A DNA stretch of 28,323 bases, taken from a virus. Position 1 is the stretch's first letter. Every line of letters begins with the position of its first letter. The position numbers and the translations under genes are program-made. The notes under the pieces are model-generated. The model made no database searches. It was not told the DNA's origin and worked only from the letters and a program-made list of their open reading frames with translations. The stretch lies in IMG/VR virus record IMGVR_UViG_3300021378_000120, positions 1 through 28,323 of that record; one strand, written 5' to 3'. Shown here piece after piece: positions 22,146 through 28,323 of the stretch.

Positions 22146-22168
22146 AACCCCTACTTAAAGTGGGGGTT
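22146..22168 (+). terminator. hairpin after the capsid gene
   Basis: AACCCCTAC pairs with GTGGGGGTT (one G-T wobble) around TTAAA, a 9-bp stem. Only a short T stretch follows, so it is probably a partial terminator or an mRNA 3'-end protector that lets capsid mRNA accumulate. Confidence 0.7.
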
Positions 22169-22195
22169 TAAGTAATAACATTTAAAACACTAAAT

Positions 22196-22786
22196 ATGAG
22201 TTGTTTAATAGGAAATGGTCGTCTCGAAGCTTGCAAAGATAGCATAAGCGGAATTTCAAATATTTTTTTCATAAATTTCGGCGAAATTGACACCGTTACA
22301 TATAGCGGAACCGCGCCCGATTTAGGAGACGACATACAAGGAATAACCGGAGTTACAAAATTATACAAGTACGAATTAAAGGGGGCTAATGGGTTCGATC
22401 AGAATATTTTGTCGTCCAGGGCAAATGGAACAACGGTTTTTGAGCAAATGTTGACGGTTCAATTTAAACGTCAAGACATTAAGACACACAAAAATATAAA
22501 ATTCATCGCATACGGCAGACCATACGTTGTGGTGCAAAGCCGAACAAATGAGTTCTTTTTAATGGGCTTAAATGAGGGGGCCGATGTTGAATCGGGTTCC
22601 GTAAATTCGGGAGTTGAGTACACAGACTACAATGGGTATAATTTGGTGCTAAAAAGTACCGAACAAAGGCCGGCCAATTACTTGTCAGTTACGGACGCCA
22701 CAACCGGCGAAGACCGTCCAATAAAAGACGAAACCGAATTGGTTGACATTTTTGGGTTGACAATTTCGGACATTGTAACGACATAA
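22196..22786 (+). CDS. probable major tail (tube) protein
   Basis: 196 aa. The start MSCLIGNGRLEACKDSISGISNIFFINFGEID is a conserved N-terminus of an abundant virion protein in Bacteroidetes phages. The body is beta-rich (FEQMLTVQFKRQDIKTHKNIKFIAYGRPYVVVQ, then FFLMGLNEGADVESGSVNSGVEY), as in tail-tube folds. Codons such as CGT, CTC, GCT, TTC and CAG appear here as in the capsid gene, suggesting high expression. It lies between two terminators, as a monocistronic unit downstream of the capsid gene. The tail-tube role is inferred; a decoration protein is the alternative. Confidence 0.55.
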   Translation: MSCLIGNGRLEACKDSISGISNIFFINFGEIDTVTYSGTAPDLGDDIQGITGVTKLYKYELKGANGFDQNILSSRANGTTVFEQMLTVQFKRQDIKTHKNIKFIAYGRPYVVVQSRTNEFFLMGLNEGADVESGSVNSGVEYTDYNGYNLVLKSTEQRPANYLSVTDATTGEDRPIKDETELVDIFGLTISDIVTT

Positions 22787-22810
22787 AAAAACTTTGTTTA
22801 TATATCGTTT

Positions 22811-22848
22811 AAAAGGCCTTTGACGTAATTTTTAGGGGCCTTTTTTTT
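22811..22848 (+). terminator. intrinsic terminator after the tail-tube gene
   Basis: AAAAGGCC (22811-22818) pairs with GGCCTTTT (22837-22844) around an 18-base loop; eight T residues end it (22841-22848). It closes the head operon. Confidence 0.88.
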
Positions 22849-22870
22849 GATTAGTTTTTAAACAAAAATC

Positions 22871-23048
22871 TTGGTTAAGAACATGGCTTTTTAGTTTAAT
22901 CGCACATCTCGAGTTTTTAATATGTAGATGTACGAGAGTATAAATAAAGCCCTTAAACATGCCTTAAAATGCGTAATTGACCATTTGGAAATGTCAAATA
23001 TTTTTTGTATGTAATATAAGCCAAAACCCAAAACCTGGGTTTTTTTCT
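22871..23048 (+). other. possible small transcription unit between two terminators
   Basis: The 306 bases from 22787 to 23092 hold no long gene. After the terminator at 22811 comes a -33-like TTG (22871-22873), an 18-base spacer and TAGTTTAA (22892-22899), six of eight with TAnnTTTG. A transcript would begin near 22906, contain ACATCT/AGATGT inverted arms (22911 to about 22930), a 28-codon ORF, and end at the terminator at 23023. It may be a small RNA or a miniprotein mRNA. Confidence 0.35.
22928..23014 (+). CDS. possible 28-aa miniprotein
   Basis: ATG 22928 to TAA 23014: MYESINKALKHALKCVID, then HLEMSNIFCM. It is predicted helical with two cysteines. It fills the space between two terminators; coding is unproven and the leader is not the usual A-rich type. 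Confidence 0.25.
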   Translation: MYESINKALKHALKCVIDHLEMSNIFCM

Positions 23049-23050
23049 TT
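23023..23050 (+). terminator. intrinsic terminator before the portal operon
   Basis: AAAACCC (23023-23029), 7-base loop AAAACCT, GGGTTTT (23037-23043), then more T residues to 23046 and beyond. It ends 10 bases before the second 26-bp element. Confidence 0.85.
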
Positions 23051-23060
23051 TTAACACTTT

Positions 23061-23086
23061 GGTACAAAAAAGCGAATTATTGTTAT
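23061..23086 (+). promoter_or_regulatory. 26-bp repeated element before the portal operon
   Basis: GGTACAAAAAAGCGAA followed by TTATTGTTAT; differs from 9977-10002 at two positions (both G to A). It lies between a terminator and the ATG at 23093, only 6 bases from it, so a transcript started here would be nearly leaderless unless initiation is further upstream. Confidence 0.65.
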
Positions 23087-23092
23087 ATAAGT

Positions 23093-23449
23093 ATGACCGT
23101 ATTATTGCCCGATACCGCAACCGAACAAACGTATAAATTTATTCCATTTATACAACCTACCGAAAATCTAAACATAACGAAAATTGATTTTTTGGACGAG
23201 CAAACAAACACAAACGCCGAGGCGGTATTGGGTACCTTTTCAACGGTTTCATTTTACAACGAAGTTAATTTAACAATACCATTAATTGAGGGCCGTTTTT
23301 ACATGGCCATTTTTTACGACGGTACAACCGAAATTTTCCGAGACAAAGTTTTTGCGACCGCGCAACCAATAGAAACATTTAGCGTAAATGCCGGGGTTTA
23401 TGAATACGGACCAAGTACGCCAAACGAATATATTTTATATGAGCAATAA
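23093..23449 (+). CDS. small virion protein upstream of the portal gene, unknown
   Basis: 118 aa, beta-rich (YKFIPFIQPTENLNITKIDFLDEQ, then VSFYNEVNLTIPLIEGRFYMAIFYDGTTEIFRDKVFAT, and the C-terminal PSTPNEYILYE). I recognise this as a conserved small protein near tail or portal genes of Bacteroidetes phages, without assigned role. It starts 6 bases after the 26-bp element and overlaps the portal start by 11 bases. Confidence 0.65.
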   Translation: MTVLLPDTATEQTYKFIPFIQPTENLNITKIDFLDEQTNTNAEAVLGTFSTVSFYNEVNLTIPLIEGRFYMAIFYDGTTEIFRDKVFATAQPIETFSVNAGVYEYGPSTPNEYILYEQ

Positions 23450-25250
23450 AGAAAATAACGTACATGTTATAAATTTGAATAGTTACGAACCGCCGGTAAT
23501 TGTTGAAAGCAAAAAAGACGAGTTCGTTTTTTTCGGCGAGGACAATTTATATTTTGATTACCTTATTGAACGTTATATACAAAGCCCAACGAACCATGCA
23601 GTTATAAACAATATTGTTAAGTTAATATACGGCAAAGGTTTAATGGCTTCGGACGCGTCAAAACGTCCCGAGCAATACGCCCAAATGAAAATGCTTTTTT
23701 CAAAAGATTGTACCCGCCGGTTGGCGTCCGATCTTAAAATGTTGGGACAATGCGCAATACAAGTTTTATATAATAAGGACCGTTCAAAAATTGTTGAAAC
23801 AAACCATGTACCAATACAATTATTAAGGGCCGAAAAATGTAGTATTGAAACCGGCGAAATTGAAGCATATTATTTTAGCAATGATTGGTCCGATTTACGA
23901 AACCATGAACCGCAAAGAATTAGCGCGTTTGGCATGTCAAAAGACGATACCGAAATTTTATACATTCGGCCTTATAGCGTAAATATGCGTTATTATTCGT
24001 ACCCGGATTGGCAAGGCGTTGTAAGTTATTCGCAATTAGAAACTGAAATATCGCATTTTTTAGTAAATGATACACAAAATGGGTTCTCCGGAACCCGGAT
24101 TGTAAATCTCAATTCGGGGGTGCCGGACATTGAAAAAAGAGAGGAAATAAAGCATGAAATTTTACAAAAGTTAAGCGGGGCGCGGGGCCAAAAAACAATT
24201 GTAAGTTTCAACCATGATAGCACAAACCAAACGGACATACAAGACATTAGTTTAAATAATGCGCCGTCCCATTATGAATATTTGTCCGACGAGTGCATGC
24301 ACAAGATACTCACTGGCCATGGCGTCGTGAATTCTGCTATCTTCGGGATAGCAACGGCAAGCGGTTTTAGTTCGGCAAGTGATGAGTTAATGACGTCGTT
24401 TCAATTGTATATGAACATGACGGTACGACCGTTCCAGGACTTGTTAATTGACGGCCTACAAAAAATATTAACGTACAACGAGGTTAATTTAAACTTGTAT
24501 TTTGAGACTTTAAACCCTTTTGACAAATACGACGCCAACGGAAACGTAATTGTTGACGAAGAGGAAAAACAAGAGTTAAAAAAAGAAACGCCAGAAATTG
24601 ATTTAAGCATGTACGGCGAAAAGCCAAACAAGGAATGGATATTAATTGACGAGTTCGACGCGGACATTGAAAAGGAGAACGAGTACGACCAAGAAATTGA
24701 ATTGGCGCAAAAAAAAGCAAATGAGAACAAGCCCGAAAAATTGAGCATGTACCAAAGATTGCGTAAAGCAATGTTAGTAAGTACCGGAAACCCACAACCG
24801 GCCGAAGTGAGCGAGCAAGATTGGATCATAAACGGCATGTATTTTATAACAAGGTACCGATACGTTGAAACTGACTATTTAAGCAAACCAAGTAAGGGGG
24901 GCGAAAGCCGGCCATTTTGTAGGGCAATGATGAGACAAAACGATAATGTTTACCGTAAAGAGGACCTTGACGCCATGAGTAAAAACCCAAGTATAAACCC
25001 CGGGTTTGGTCCAAATGGTTCTAATACATACGATATAATGGCATACAAGGGCGGGCCTAACTGCAAACATTTGTTTCGTCGTCAAGTATGGGTTGGCGTA
25101 GATTTTGGCGTACCCCTGGACCCGACAAGCCAATTAGCAAATCAAATAAGCGTTTACCGAGCGCGTCAATACGGATATAGAGTAAAAGGCAACCCAAGCG
25201 AAACGGCGGTTGCACCAATAAACCAACCAAACCAAGGTTATTTAAAGTAA
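23439..25250 (+). CDS. portal protein with C-terminal extension
   Basis: 603 aa from ATG 23439; in-frame ATGs at 23388 and 23400 lie inside the upstream gene. Residues about 15-400 have portal character: FFGEDNLYFDYLIERYIQSPTNHAVINNIVKLIYGKGL, then long helices, then HKILTGHGVVNSAIFGIATASGFSSASDELMTSFQLY, the conserved stem region. An acidic linker (about 375-440) leads to a C-terminal domain of about 130 residues with GGESRPFCRAMM, VYRKEDLDAMS, NPGFGPNG and YDIMAYKGGPNCKHLFRRQVW. That block recurs in Bacteroidetes phages and vaguely recalls MuF-type minor head proteins. Residues 291-304 are encoded by unusual codons; see findings. Confidence 0.75.
   Translation: MSNKENNVHVINLNSYEPPVIVESKKDEFVFFGEDNLYFDYLIERYIQSPTNHAVINNIVKLIYGKGLMASDASKRPEQYAQMKMLFSKDCTRRLASDLKMLGQCAIQVLYNKDRSKIVETNHVPIQLLRAEKCSIETGEIEAYYFSNDWSDLRNHEPQRISAFGMSKDDTEILYIRPYSVNMRYYSYPDWQGVVSYSQLETEISHFLVNDTQNGFSGTRIVNLNSGVPDIEKREEIKHEILQKLSGARGQKTIVSFNHDSTNQTDIQDISLNNAPSHYEYLSDECMHKILTGHGVVNSAIFGIATASGFSSASDELMTSFQLYMNMTVRPFQDLLIDGLQKILTYNEVNLNLYFETLNPFDKYDANGNVIVDEEEKQELKKETPEIDLSMYGEKPNKEWILIDEFDADIEKENEYDQEIELAQKKANENKPEKLSMYQRLRKAMLVSTGNPQPAEVSEQDWIINGMYFITRYRYVETDYLSKPSKGGESRPFCRAMMRQNDNVYRKEDLDAMSKNPSINPGFGPNGSNTYDIMAYKGGPNCKHLFRRQVWVGVDFGVPLDPTSQLANQISVYRARQYGYRVKGNPSETAVAPINQPNQGYLK
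24293..24352 (+). other. codon-atypical patch with palindromes and UUCG hairpin inside the portal gene
   Basis: The patch opens with the palindrome GTGCATGCAC (24293-24302). Codons CTC ACT GGC CAT GGC GTC (24309-24326) and then GTG AAT TCT GCT ATC TTC (24327-24344) are rare elsewhere in the genome. TGGCCA, CCATGG and GAATTC also lie inside. GCTATC-TTCGG-GATAGC (24336-24352) can fold into a hairpin whose tip can be the stable C(UUCG)G tetraloop. This suggests a nucleic-acid-level function or an imported segment. Confidence 0.55.
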
Positions 25251-25254
25251 GATT

Positions 25255-25758
25255 ATGGCGGAATATGTATTGTTTGTAACCCGAAAAGACATTGTAAGAT
25301 TTACGGCCATGAATGGCAACGTTGACGTTGACCGTTATTTGCAATTTTGTAAGATTGCCCAAGATCGACAATTGCAACCGTTATTAGGTACAAAATTATT
25401 TGAAAAAATACAAGACGAAATAAAAGCCGGTACGTTGGCAACCCCTTATTTGGAGTTATTAGAGGACAAAATAAAGGACGTTGTTTTATTTTATACAATG
25501 GTTGAATACTTACCATGGGGAAACATTCAAGTTAGCAACAAAGGAATTTTTAAATTTACCCAAGAAAATGGCCAAGTCGTAGATAAAAGCGAGGTTGACG
25601 ATTTAGTTGAGGAAACGCGCAGTACCGCCGAATTTTACGCCCAAAGACTTATAGACCATTTATGCCAATTTTCGAGTAAATACCCCGAATACAACCAAAA
25701 TACGAACGATGATATTAACCCCACAACACAAAACTATTGGGGGGGTTGGGTATTGTGA
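25255..25758 (+). CDS. head-tail connector (adaptor) protein
   Basis: 167 aa, mainly helical: the start MAEYVLFVTRKDIVRFTAMNGNVDVDRYLQFCKIAQDRQLQPLLGTKLFEKIQDEI is typical of DUF6712/gp6-like connectors in Bacteroidetes phages. The helix-loop pattern continues to about residue 145, followed by a flexible Asn-rich tail ending GGWVL. It directly follows the portal gene, as connectors normally do. It would bind under the portal ring and join head to neck. Confidence 0.65.
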   Translation: MAEYVLFVTRKDIVRFTAMNGNVDVDRYLQFCKIAQDRQLQPLLGTKLFEKIQDEIKAGTLATPYLELLEDKIKDVVLFYTMVEYLPWGNIQVSNKGIFKFTQENGQVVDKSEVDDLVEETRSTAEFYAQRLIDHLCQFSSKYPEYNQNTNDDINPTTQNYWGGWVL

Positions 25759-25818
25759 AAAACTACAAACCTAAACCGGTTAATTTAAAAAAACTTTTAA
25801 CCTATTTAAAAACAAAAA

Positions 25819-27321
25819 ATGGCAATAACGACAAAAATAAGTGAATTACCGGCAAAAGGGGCCAATTTAGGTTCGGGAGATTTAGTACCAATTGCCGAAG
25901 TTGACGCCGGAAGCCCAACCGGTTATTCGACAAAATATGTAACCGGTGCCGAAATAGGCGGAGGCGGAGGCGGAGGAAATACCATATATAGCGCGGACGA
26001 TACAATAAGTACACCGCGTACCGTAACCATTGGAACGTCTTTAAAATTTGACGCCGGCAAATTGGACCGTATAGACGCCAACGGACGAAATATTGTTGAG
26101 GTTATAAGAAATACAGATTTACCCACAACATTATTGGCGGACACAACATATATAATAAGGGGCCAAATAACCTTTACAAGTGCAATAACAATAAGCGCGG
26201 ACAATTGCGAAATTATAGGTTTAGACCGAAATAGCGACCACATGGTTTGGGGCGGTTCCGGAAGTTTTTTACGAATACAAGACGTAGATTTTAATTTGTC
26301 AAATTTAAAATTTAGCGCAACCAATAGTTCGAGTTCAATTATAAGAGGCGTAAACGTTGACGGCGTAAGTTATAACGACGGCCGAAACAAAATATTGTCA
26401 ATATTCAATTGTCAATTTAGGGGGACATACGACGTAATGCTAATAAAAGGTTTTGATTTAGTAGACATAAACCAATGCTTGTTTTTTTATATTAAAGCAA
26501 CCGCCAACGGTTGTTCGTTTGAGGACGTAAGCAAATTACAAATTACAAGTTGTGAATTTATACGTTGGTTTGACGAAGCCACATTGCCAACGCCAAGCGG
26601 TTTTAGTACGGCGTCTATGATTAAATTAGAGGCCAACAATTTATCGGAATTTGGCGCGGTAAATATTAATGGTTGTATTATACACCCTCAAGAAACACAA
26701 ATTGGCGTTGACATAGATACAAATAGTACAACCGGTTTTGGTACGGTTAGTTCAAATACATTTGTTGAAACCGGGTTGACGTCCGGTACCGTATTTTCCC
26801 CGCTACAAGGTGGGTTGCCCGATTATTCACAAACGGCAACGCAAAATTATGACGTATTTACAAACCAAGGTTTATTAAATAGCCGGGCCGGTATTTTGTC
26901 AACAATGCAAGGTAACACCGGAGCCGGAAGCGAAACCGTAATATCGACAATAAACACCCCGGTTAAAATAGAAACAAACAATAATAACGTACAAAAGGAC
27001 CGCGTACGGTGGACCGGGAGTTCAGACGGTACATTTACATATTTAGCAAAAAAACAAATTTTTGTTTCAATACATGCTACAATAAATTACGAAAAAATTG
27101 GGGGCGGTTCCGGACAAAATTATACGTTTTACGTTTATAAAAATAACGTACAAATTGCGTTTAGTGCCATTCAAACAAATGCGGTAAATGACATCGATAG
27201 TTTAACGATGAGTTTTGCAACATTAATAGACAATACGAACCAATTGACATTTTACGTTGAAAATAATAGCGGAACATCTAACATAGCAATACGCGATTGG
27301 CAAATAGTAATTAGAGAATAA
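25819..27321 (+). CDS. tail fiber / tailspike, receptor-binding protein
   Basis: 500 aa. The N-terminus (TTKISELPAKGANLGSGDLVPIAEV) is the short virion-attachment motif common in phage fibers. A 7-Gly linker follows at about residues 48-54. Residues about 95-340 look like a right-handed beta helix, with repeated short strands and N/G turns (CEIIGLDRNSD, VDFNLSNLKFSATNSSS, LQITSCEFIRWF, VNINGCIIHPQ). The last 120 residues form a separate beta domain (TYLAKKQIFVSIHATINYEK, then NYTFYVYKNNVQIAFSA, then NQLTFYVENNSG), like C1q/TNF jelly-roll tips. It probably binds, and may cleave, host surface glycan. No catalytic residues can be assigned. Confidence 0.75.
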   Translation: MAITTKISELPAKGANLGSGDLVPIAEVDAGSPTGYSTKYVTGAEIGGGGGGGNTIYSADDTISTPRTVTIGTSLKFDAGKLDRIDANGRNIVEVIRNTDLPTTLLADTTYIIRGQITFTSAITISADNCEIIGLDRNSDHMVWGGSGSFLRIQDVDFNLSNLKFSATNSSSSIIRGVNVDGVSYNDGRNKILSIFNCQFRGTYDVMLIKGFDLVDINQCLFFYIKATANGCSFEDVSKLQITSCEFIRWFDEATLPTPSGFSTASMIKLEANNLSEFGAVNINGCIIHPQETQIGVDIDTNSTTGFGTVSSNTFVETGLTSGTVFSPLQGGLPDYSQTATQNYDVFTNQGLLNSRAGILSTMQGNTGAGSETVISTINTPVKIETNNNNVQKDRVRWTGSSDGTFTYLAKKQIFVSIHATINYEKIGGGSGQNYTFYVYKNNVQIAFSAIQTNAVNDIDSLTMSFATLIDNTNQLTFYVENNSGTSNIAIRDWQIVIRE

Positions 27322-27629
27322 TGAAAGGACTTGAACAATTTACGGATCTTATAGCCGTATTGGTGGGAATGATTGGCGCAATGGCCAAGGGAATGAAAAA
27401 ACGAGCGAAGTTGAAAACTATAATTATAGGAATGACGGTTGCCGGTATTTTGTCATTTAGTTTAATTGGAGTATTGGAAATTTTTTATACTGAATTGACG
27501 CCCCGATTGATTATTTTAGTTTCGTTTATTGTTGGTTGGGTTGCAAATGAATTAACGGAAAAAATAGATTTAGTCTTTGAGGACGTTTTTAACTACTTTG
27601 CGGACAAAATTAAAAAACTGATAAAATGA
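27321..27629 (+). CDS. holin
   Basis: 102 aa with three predicted membrane spans: about residues 9-24 (LIAVLVGMIGAMAKGM, weaker), 33-55 (KTIIIGMTVAGILSFSLIGVLEIFY) and 62-78 (RLIILVSFIVGWVANEL). The C-terminus is Lys-rich (FADKIKKLIK). Size, topology and position immediately upstream of the lysis genes identify a holin that permeabilises the inner membrane for the amidase. It shares one base with the fiber stop and overlaps the next gene by 4 bases. Confidence 0.75.
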   Translation: MKGLEQFTDLIAVLVGMIGAMAKGMKKRAKLKTIIIGMTVAGILSFSLIGVLEIFYTELTPRLIILVSFIVGWVANELTEKIDLVFEDVFNYFADKIKKLIK

Positions 27630-27859
27630 GCGACACAATAGTACATACCGGACATTGCGATACGGTTATTGAAAACAAACATATTGTAATTGATACGTTT
27701 GTAAAACAAGACACCGTTTTTATTGAAACGCAAACATTTGACAAGGAAATACAAATACTTGAAAAATTAATTGAAAAACCGGACTTTGGAAAATCGGTTG
27801 TTTCTGTTTTGATCCTGGTTTTTGTCTGTTATACATTGTTAAAAAAACGAAAAAAATGA
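27626..27859 (+). CDS. small tail-anchored protein of the lysis cassette
   Basis: 77 aa. Residues 1-50 are soluble with strand-like repeats (TVIENKHIVIDTFVKQDTVFIETQTF) and a helix (KEIQILEKLIEK). Residues about 55-71 form a single membrane span (KSVVSVLILVFVCYTLL), followed by KKRKK. The positive-inside rule puts the C-terminus in the cytoplasm and the N-terminus outside, the reverse of a lambda Rz spanin. Between holin and endolysin genes, it could be a spanin-like or antiholin factor; unproven. The membrane span is encoded with unusual codons (TCT, ATC, CTG, GTC, TGT). Confidence 0.65.
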   Translation: MSDTIVHTGHCDTVIENKHIVIDTFVKQDTVFIETQTFDKEIQILEKLIEKPDFGKSVVSVLILVFVCYTLLKKRKK

Positions 27860-28323
27860 GCGAACCAAAATTGGACCTATCAAAAATAAATTTTGTTGGC
27901 ATGGACGACAACGAGTATTTGCGCGTTGACACCGAAAAGAAACAAATATATTTACACCATACCGCCGGCAATAGTTCCGGCGTACGTTGTATTCAACATT
28001 GGAACAATGATAAACGAGGCCGGGTTGCTACATGCGTTGTGATAAGCGGTAAAGACGCAAAGATGAGCGCAGACGGCGAAATATGCCAAGCGTATAGTTC
28101 CAAGTATTGGGCGTATCATTTAGGCGTTAAAAGCGATATATTTAAGGCATACGGCGTCCCTTATAAATTACTTGACAAAAATTCAATAGGTATTGAAATT
28201 TGCAATTGGGGGTACCTTACAGAACGCGACGGTAAATATTATAATTATGTAAACGGCGAAGTACCAAAAGACGAGGTTACAATATTAGACAAAGCGTATA
28301 AAGGCAAAACATATTGGCACCGA
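27856..28323 (+). CDS. N-acetylmuramoyl-L-alanine amidase (endolysin), N-terminal part
   Basis: First 156 codons of an amidase that continues at position 2 of the window when the circle is closed; joined length is 227 aa. The protein would cleave the amide bond between muramic acid and the peptide stem at lysis. The Amidase_2 signature HHTAGN begins at residue 34, giving the first zinc ligand, H34. The start ATG overlaps the TGA of the upstream membrane-protein gene (ATGA), typical translational coupling. No signal peptide is visible, which fits export through the holin encoded two genes upstream. Family assignment is from recognisable motifs and is firm; substrate chemistry is family knowledge. 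Confidence 0.9.
   Translation, partial: MSEPKLDLSKINFVGMDDNEYLRVDTEKKQIYLHHTAGNSSGVRCIQHWNNDKRGRVATCVVISGKDAKMSADGEICQAYSSKYWAYHLGVKSDIFKAYGVPYKLLDKNSIGIEICNWGYLTERDGKYYNYVNGEVPKDEVTILDKAYKGKTYWHR
28188..28323. repeat. terminal direct overlap, right copy
   Basis: Second copy of bases 1-136; see that entry. The single mismatch is silent, which points to a population variant or read error rather than two separately evolving genes. Confidence 0.95.

Noticed and set aside
25755-25844. 29-codon GTG-start frame between connector and fiber genes
   Set aside because: It needs a GTG start overlapping the connector stop, runs into the fiber gene, and has a Lys/Asn composition expected of AT-rich spacer. 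Not supported.
1-28323. tRNA genes, CRISPR arrays, insertion sequences, integrase or attachment sites
   Set aside because: No cloverleaf-like segments, regularly spaced repeats, transposase or recombinase proteins were seen on either strand.

Overview
The window is one phage genome, complete or nearly so. Bases 1-136 repeat as 28188-28323 with a single synonymous difference, so the contig closes into a circle of about 28,187 bp and the amidase gene crosses the join. All convincing genes lie on the + strand and are tightly packed, often with ATGA overlaps. Leaders before ATG are A-rich (AAATACAAAT type) and mostly lack Shine-Dalgarno sequences, and TATATTTG-type -7 boxes occur. The protein families (DUF3127, a 'GCLCKD...CCDGS' miniprotein, XkdF-like protease, characteristic head and tail proteins) are those of Bacteroidetes/Flavobacteriia tailed phages. 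A tape-measure gene together with terminase, portal and capsid genes indicates a tailed phage, probably a siphovirus. I see no integrase, excisionase or repressor-integrase module, so a lytic life style is likely.

Layout. 27321 through the join to 609 is the lysis cassette: holin, a small tail-anchored protein, amidase, and a small basic protein, then a probable terminator. 708-2365 holds small early genes of unknown role, including a 32-aa membrane miniprotein and a DnaJ-type zinc-finger protein. 2400-4716 is replication: replisome organizer/helicase loader, RecA/DnaB-like ATPase, a coiled-coil protein and NinG. 4761-6818 is recombination: ERF-type annealing protein, PD-(D/E)XK exonuclease, DUF3127 protein with an SSB-like acidic tail, and a small HTH-like protein ending at a strong terminator. 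6853-7392 is a sigma-factor-like gene. 7485-8493 holds small genes, one zinc-binding, and a second membrane miniprotein. 8483-9977 is the small and large terminase.

10021-17815 is a tail module (a tail-assembly-chaperone pair joined by a likely -1 frameshift, completion/neck proteins, two large tail or tip proteins, tape measure). 17836-22130 is a head module (protease, accessory helical paralogs, scaffold-like protein, major capsid), followed by a terminator and a probable tail-tube gene. After two further terminators that enclose a possible small transcription unit come a virion protein, portal, connector and tail fiber (23093-27321). Thus tail genes sit between terminase and head genes, and the portal lies downstream of the capsid gene, unlike the usual terminase-portal-protease-capsid-tail order.

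Regulation can be partly read. A 26-bp element occurs twice (9977-10002 and 23061-23086, 24/26 identical), each time directly before a structural operon; it is a candidate late promoter, possibly read by the phage sigma factor. A different 14-bp element (664-677 and 4727-4740) precedes the early and the recombination operons. The genome nearly lacks the tetranucleotide CAGC/GCTG, and the portal gene contains a short patch of foreign-looking codons with palindromes and a UUCG hairpin.
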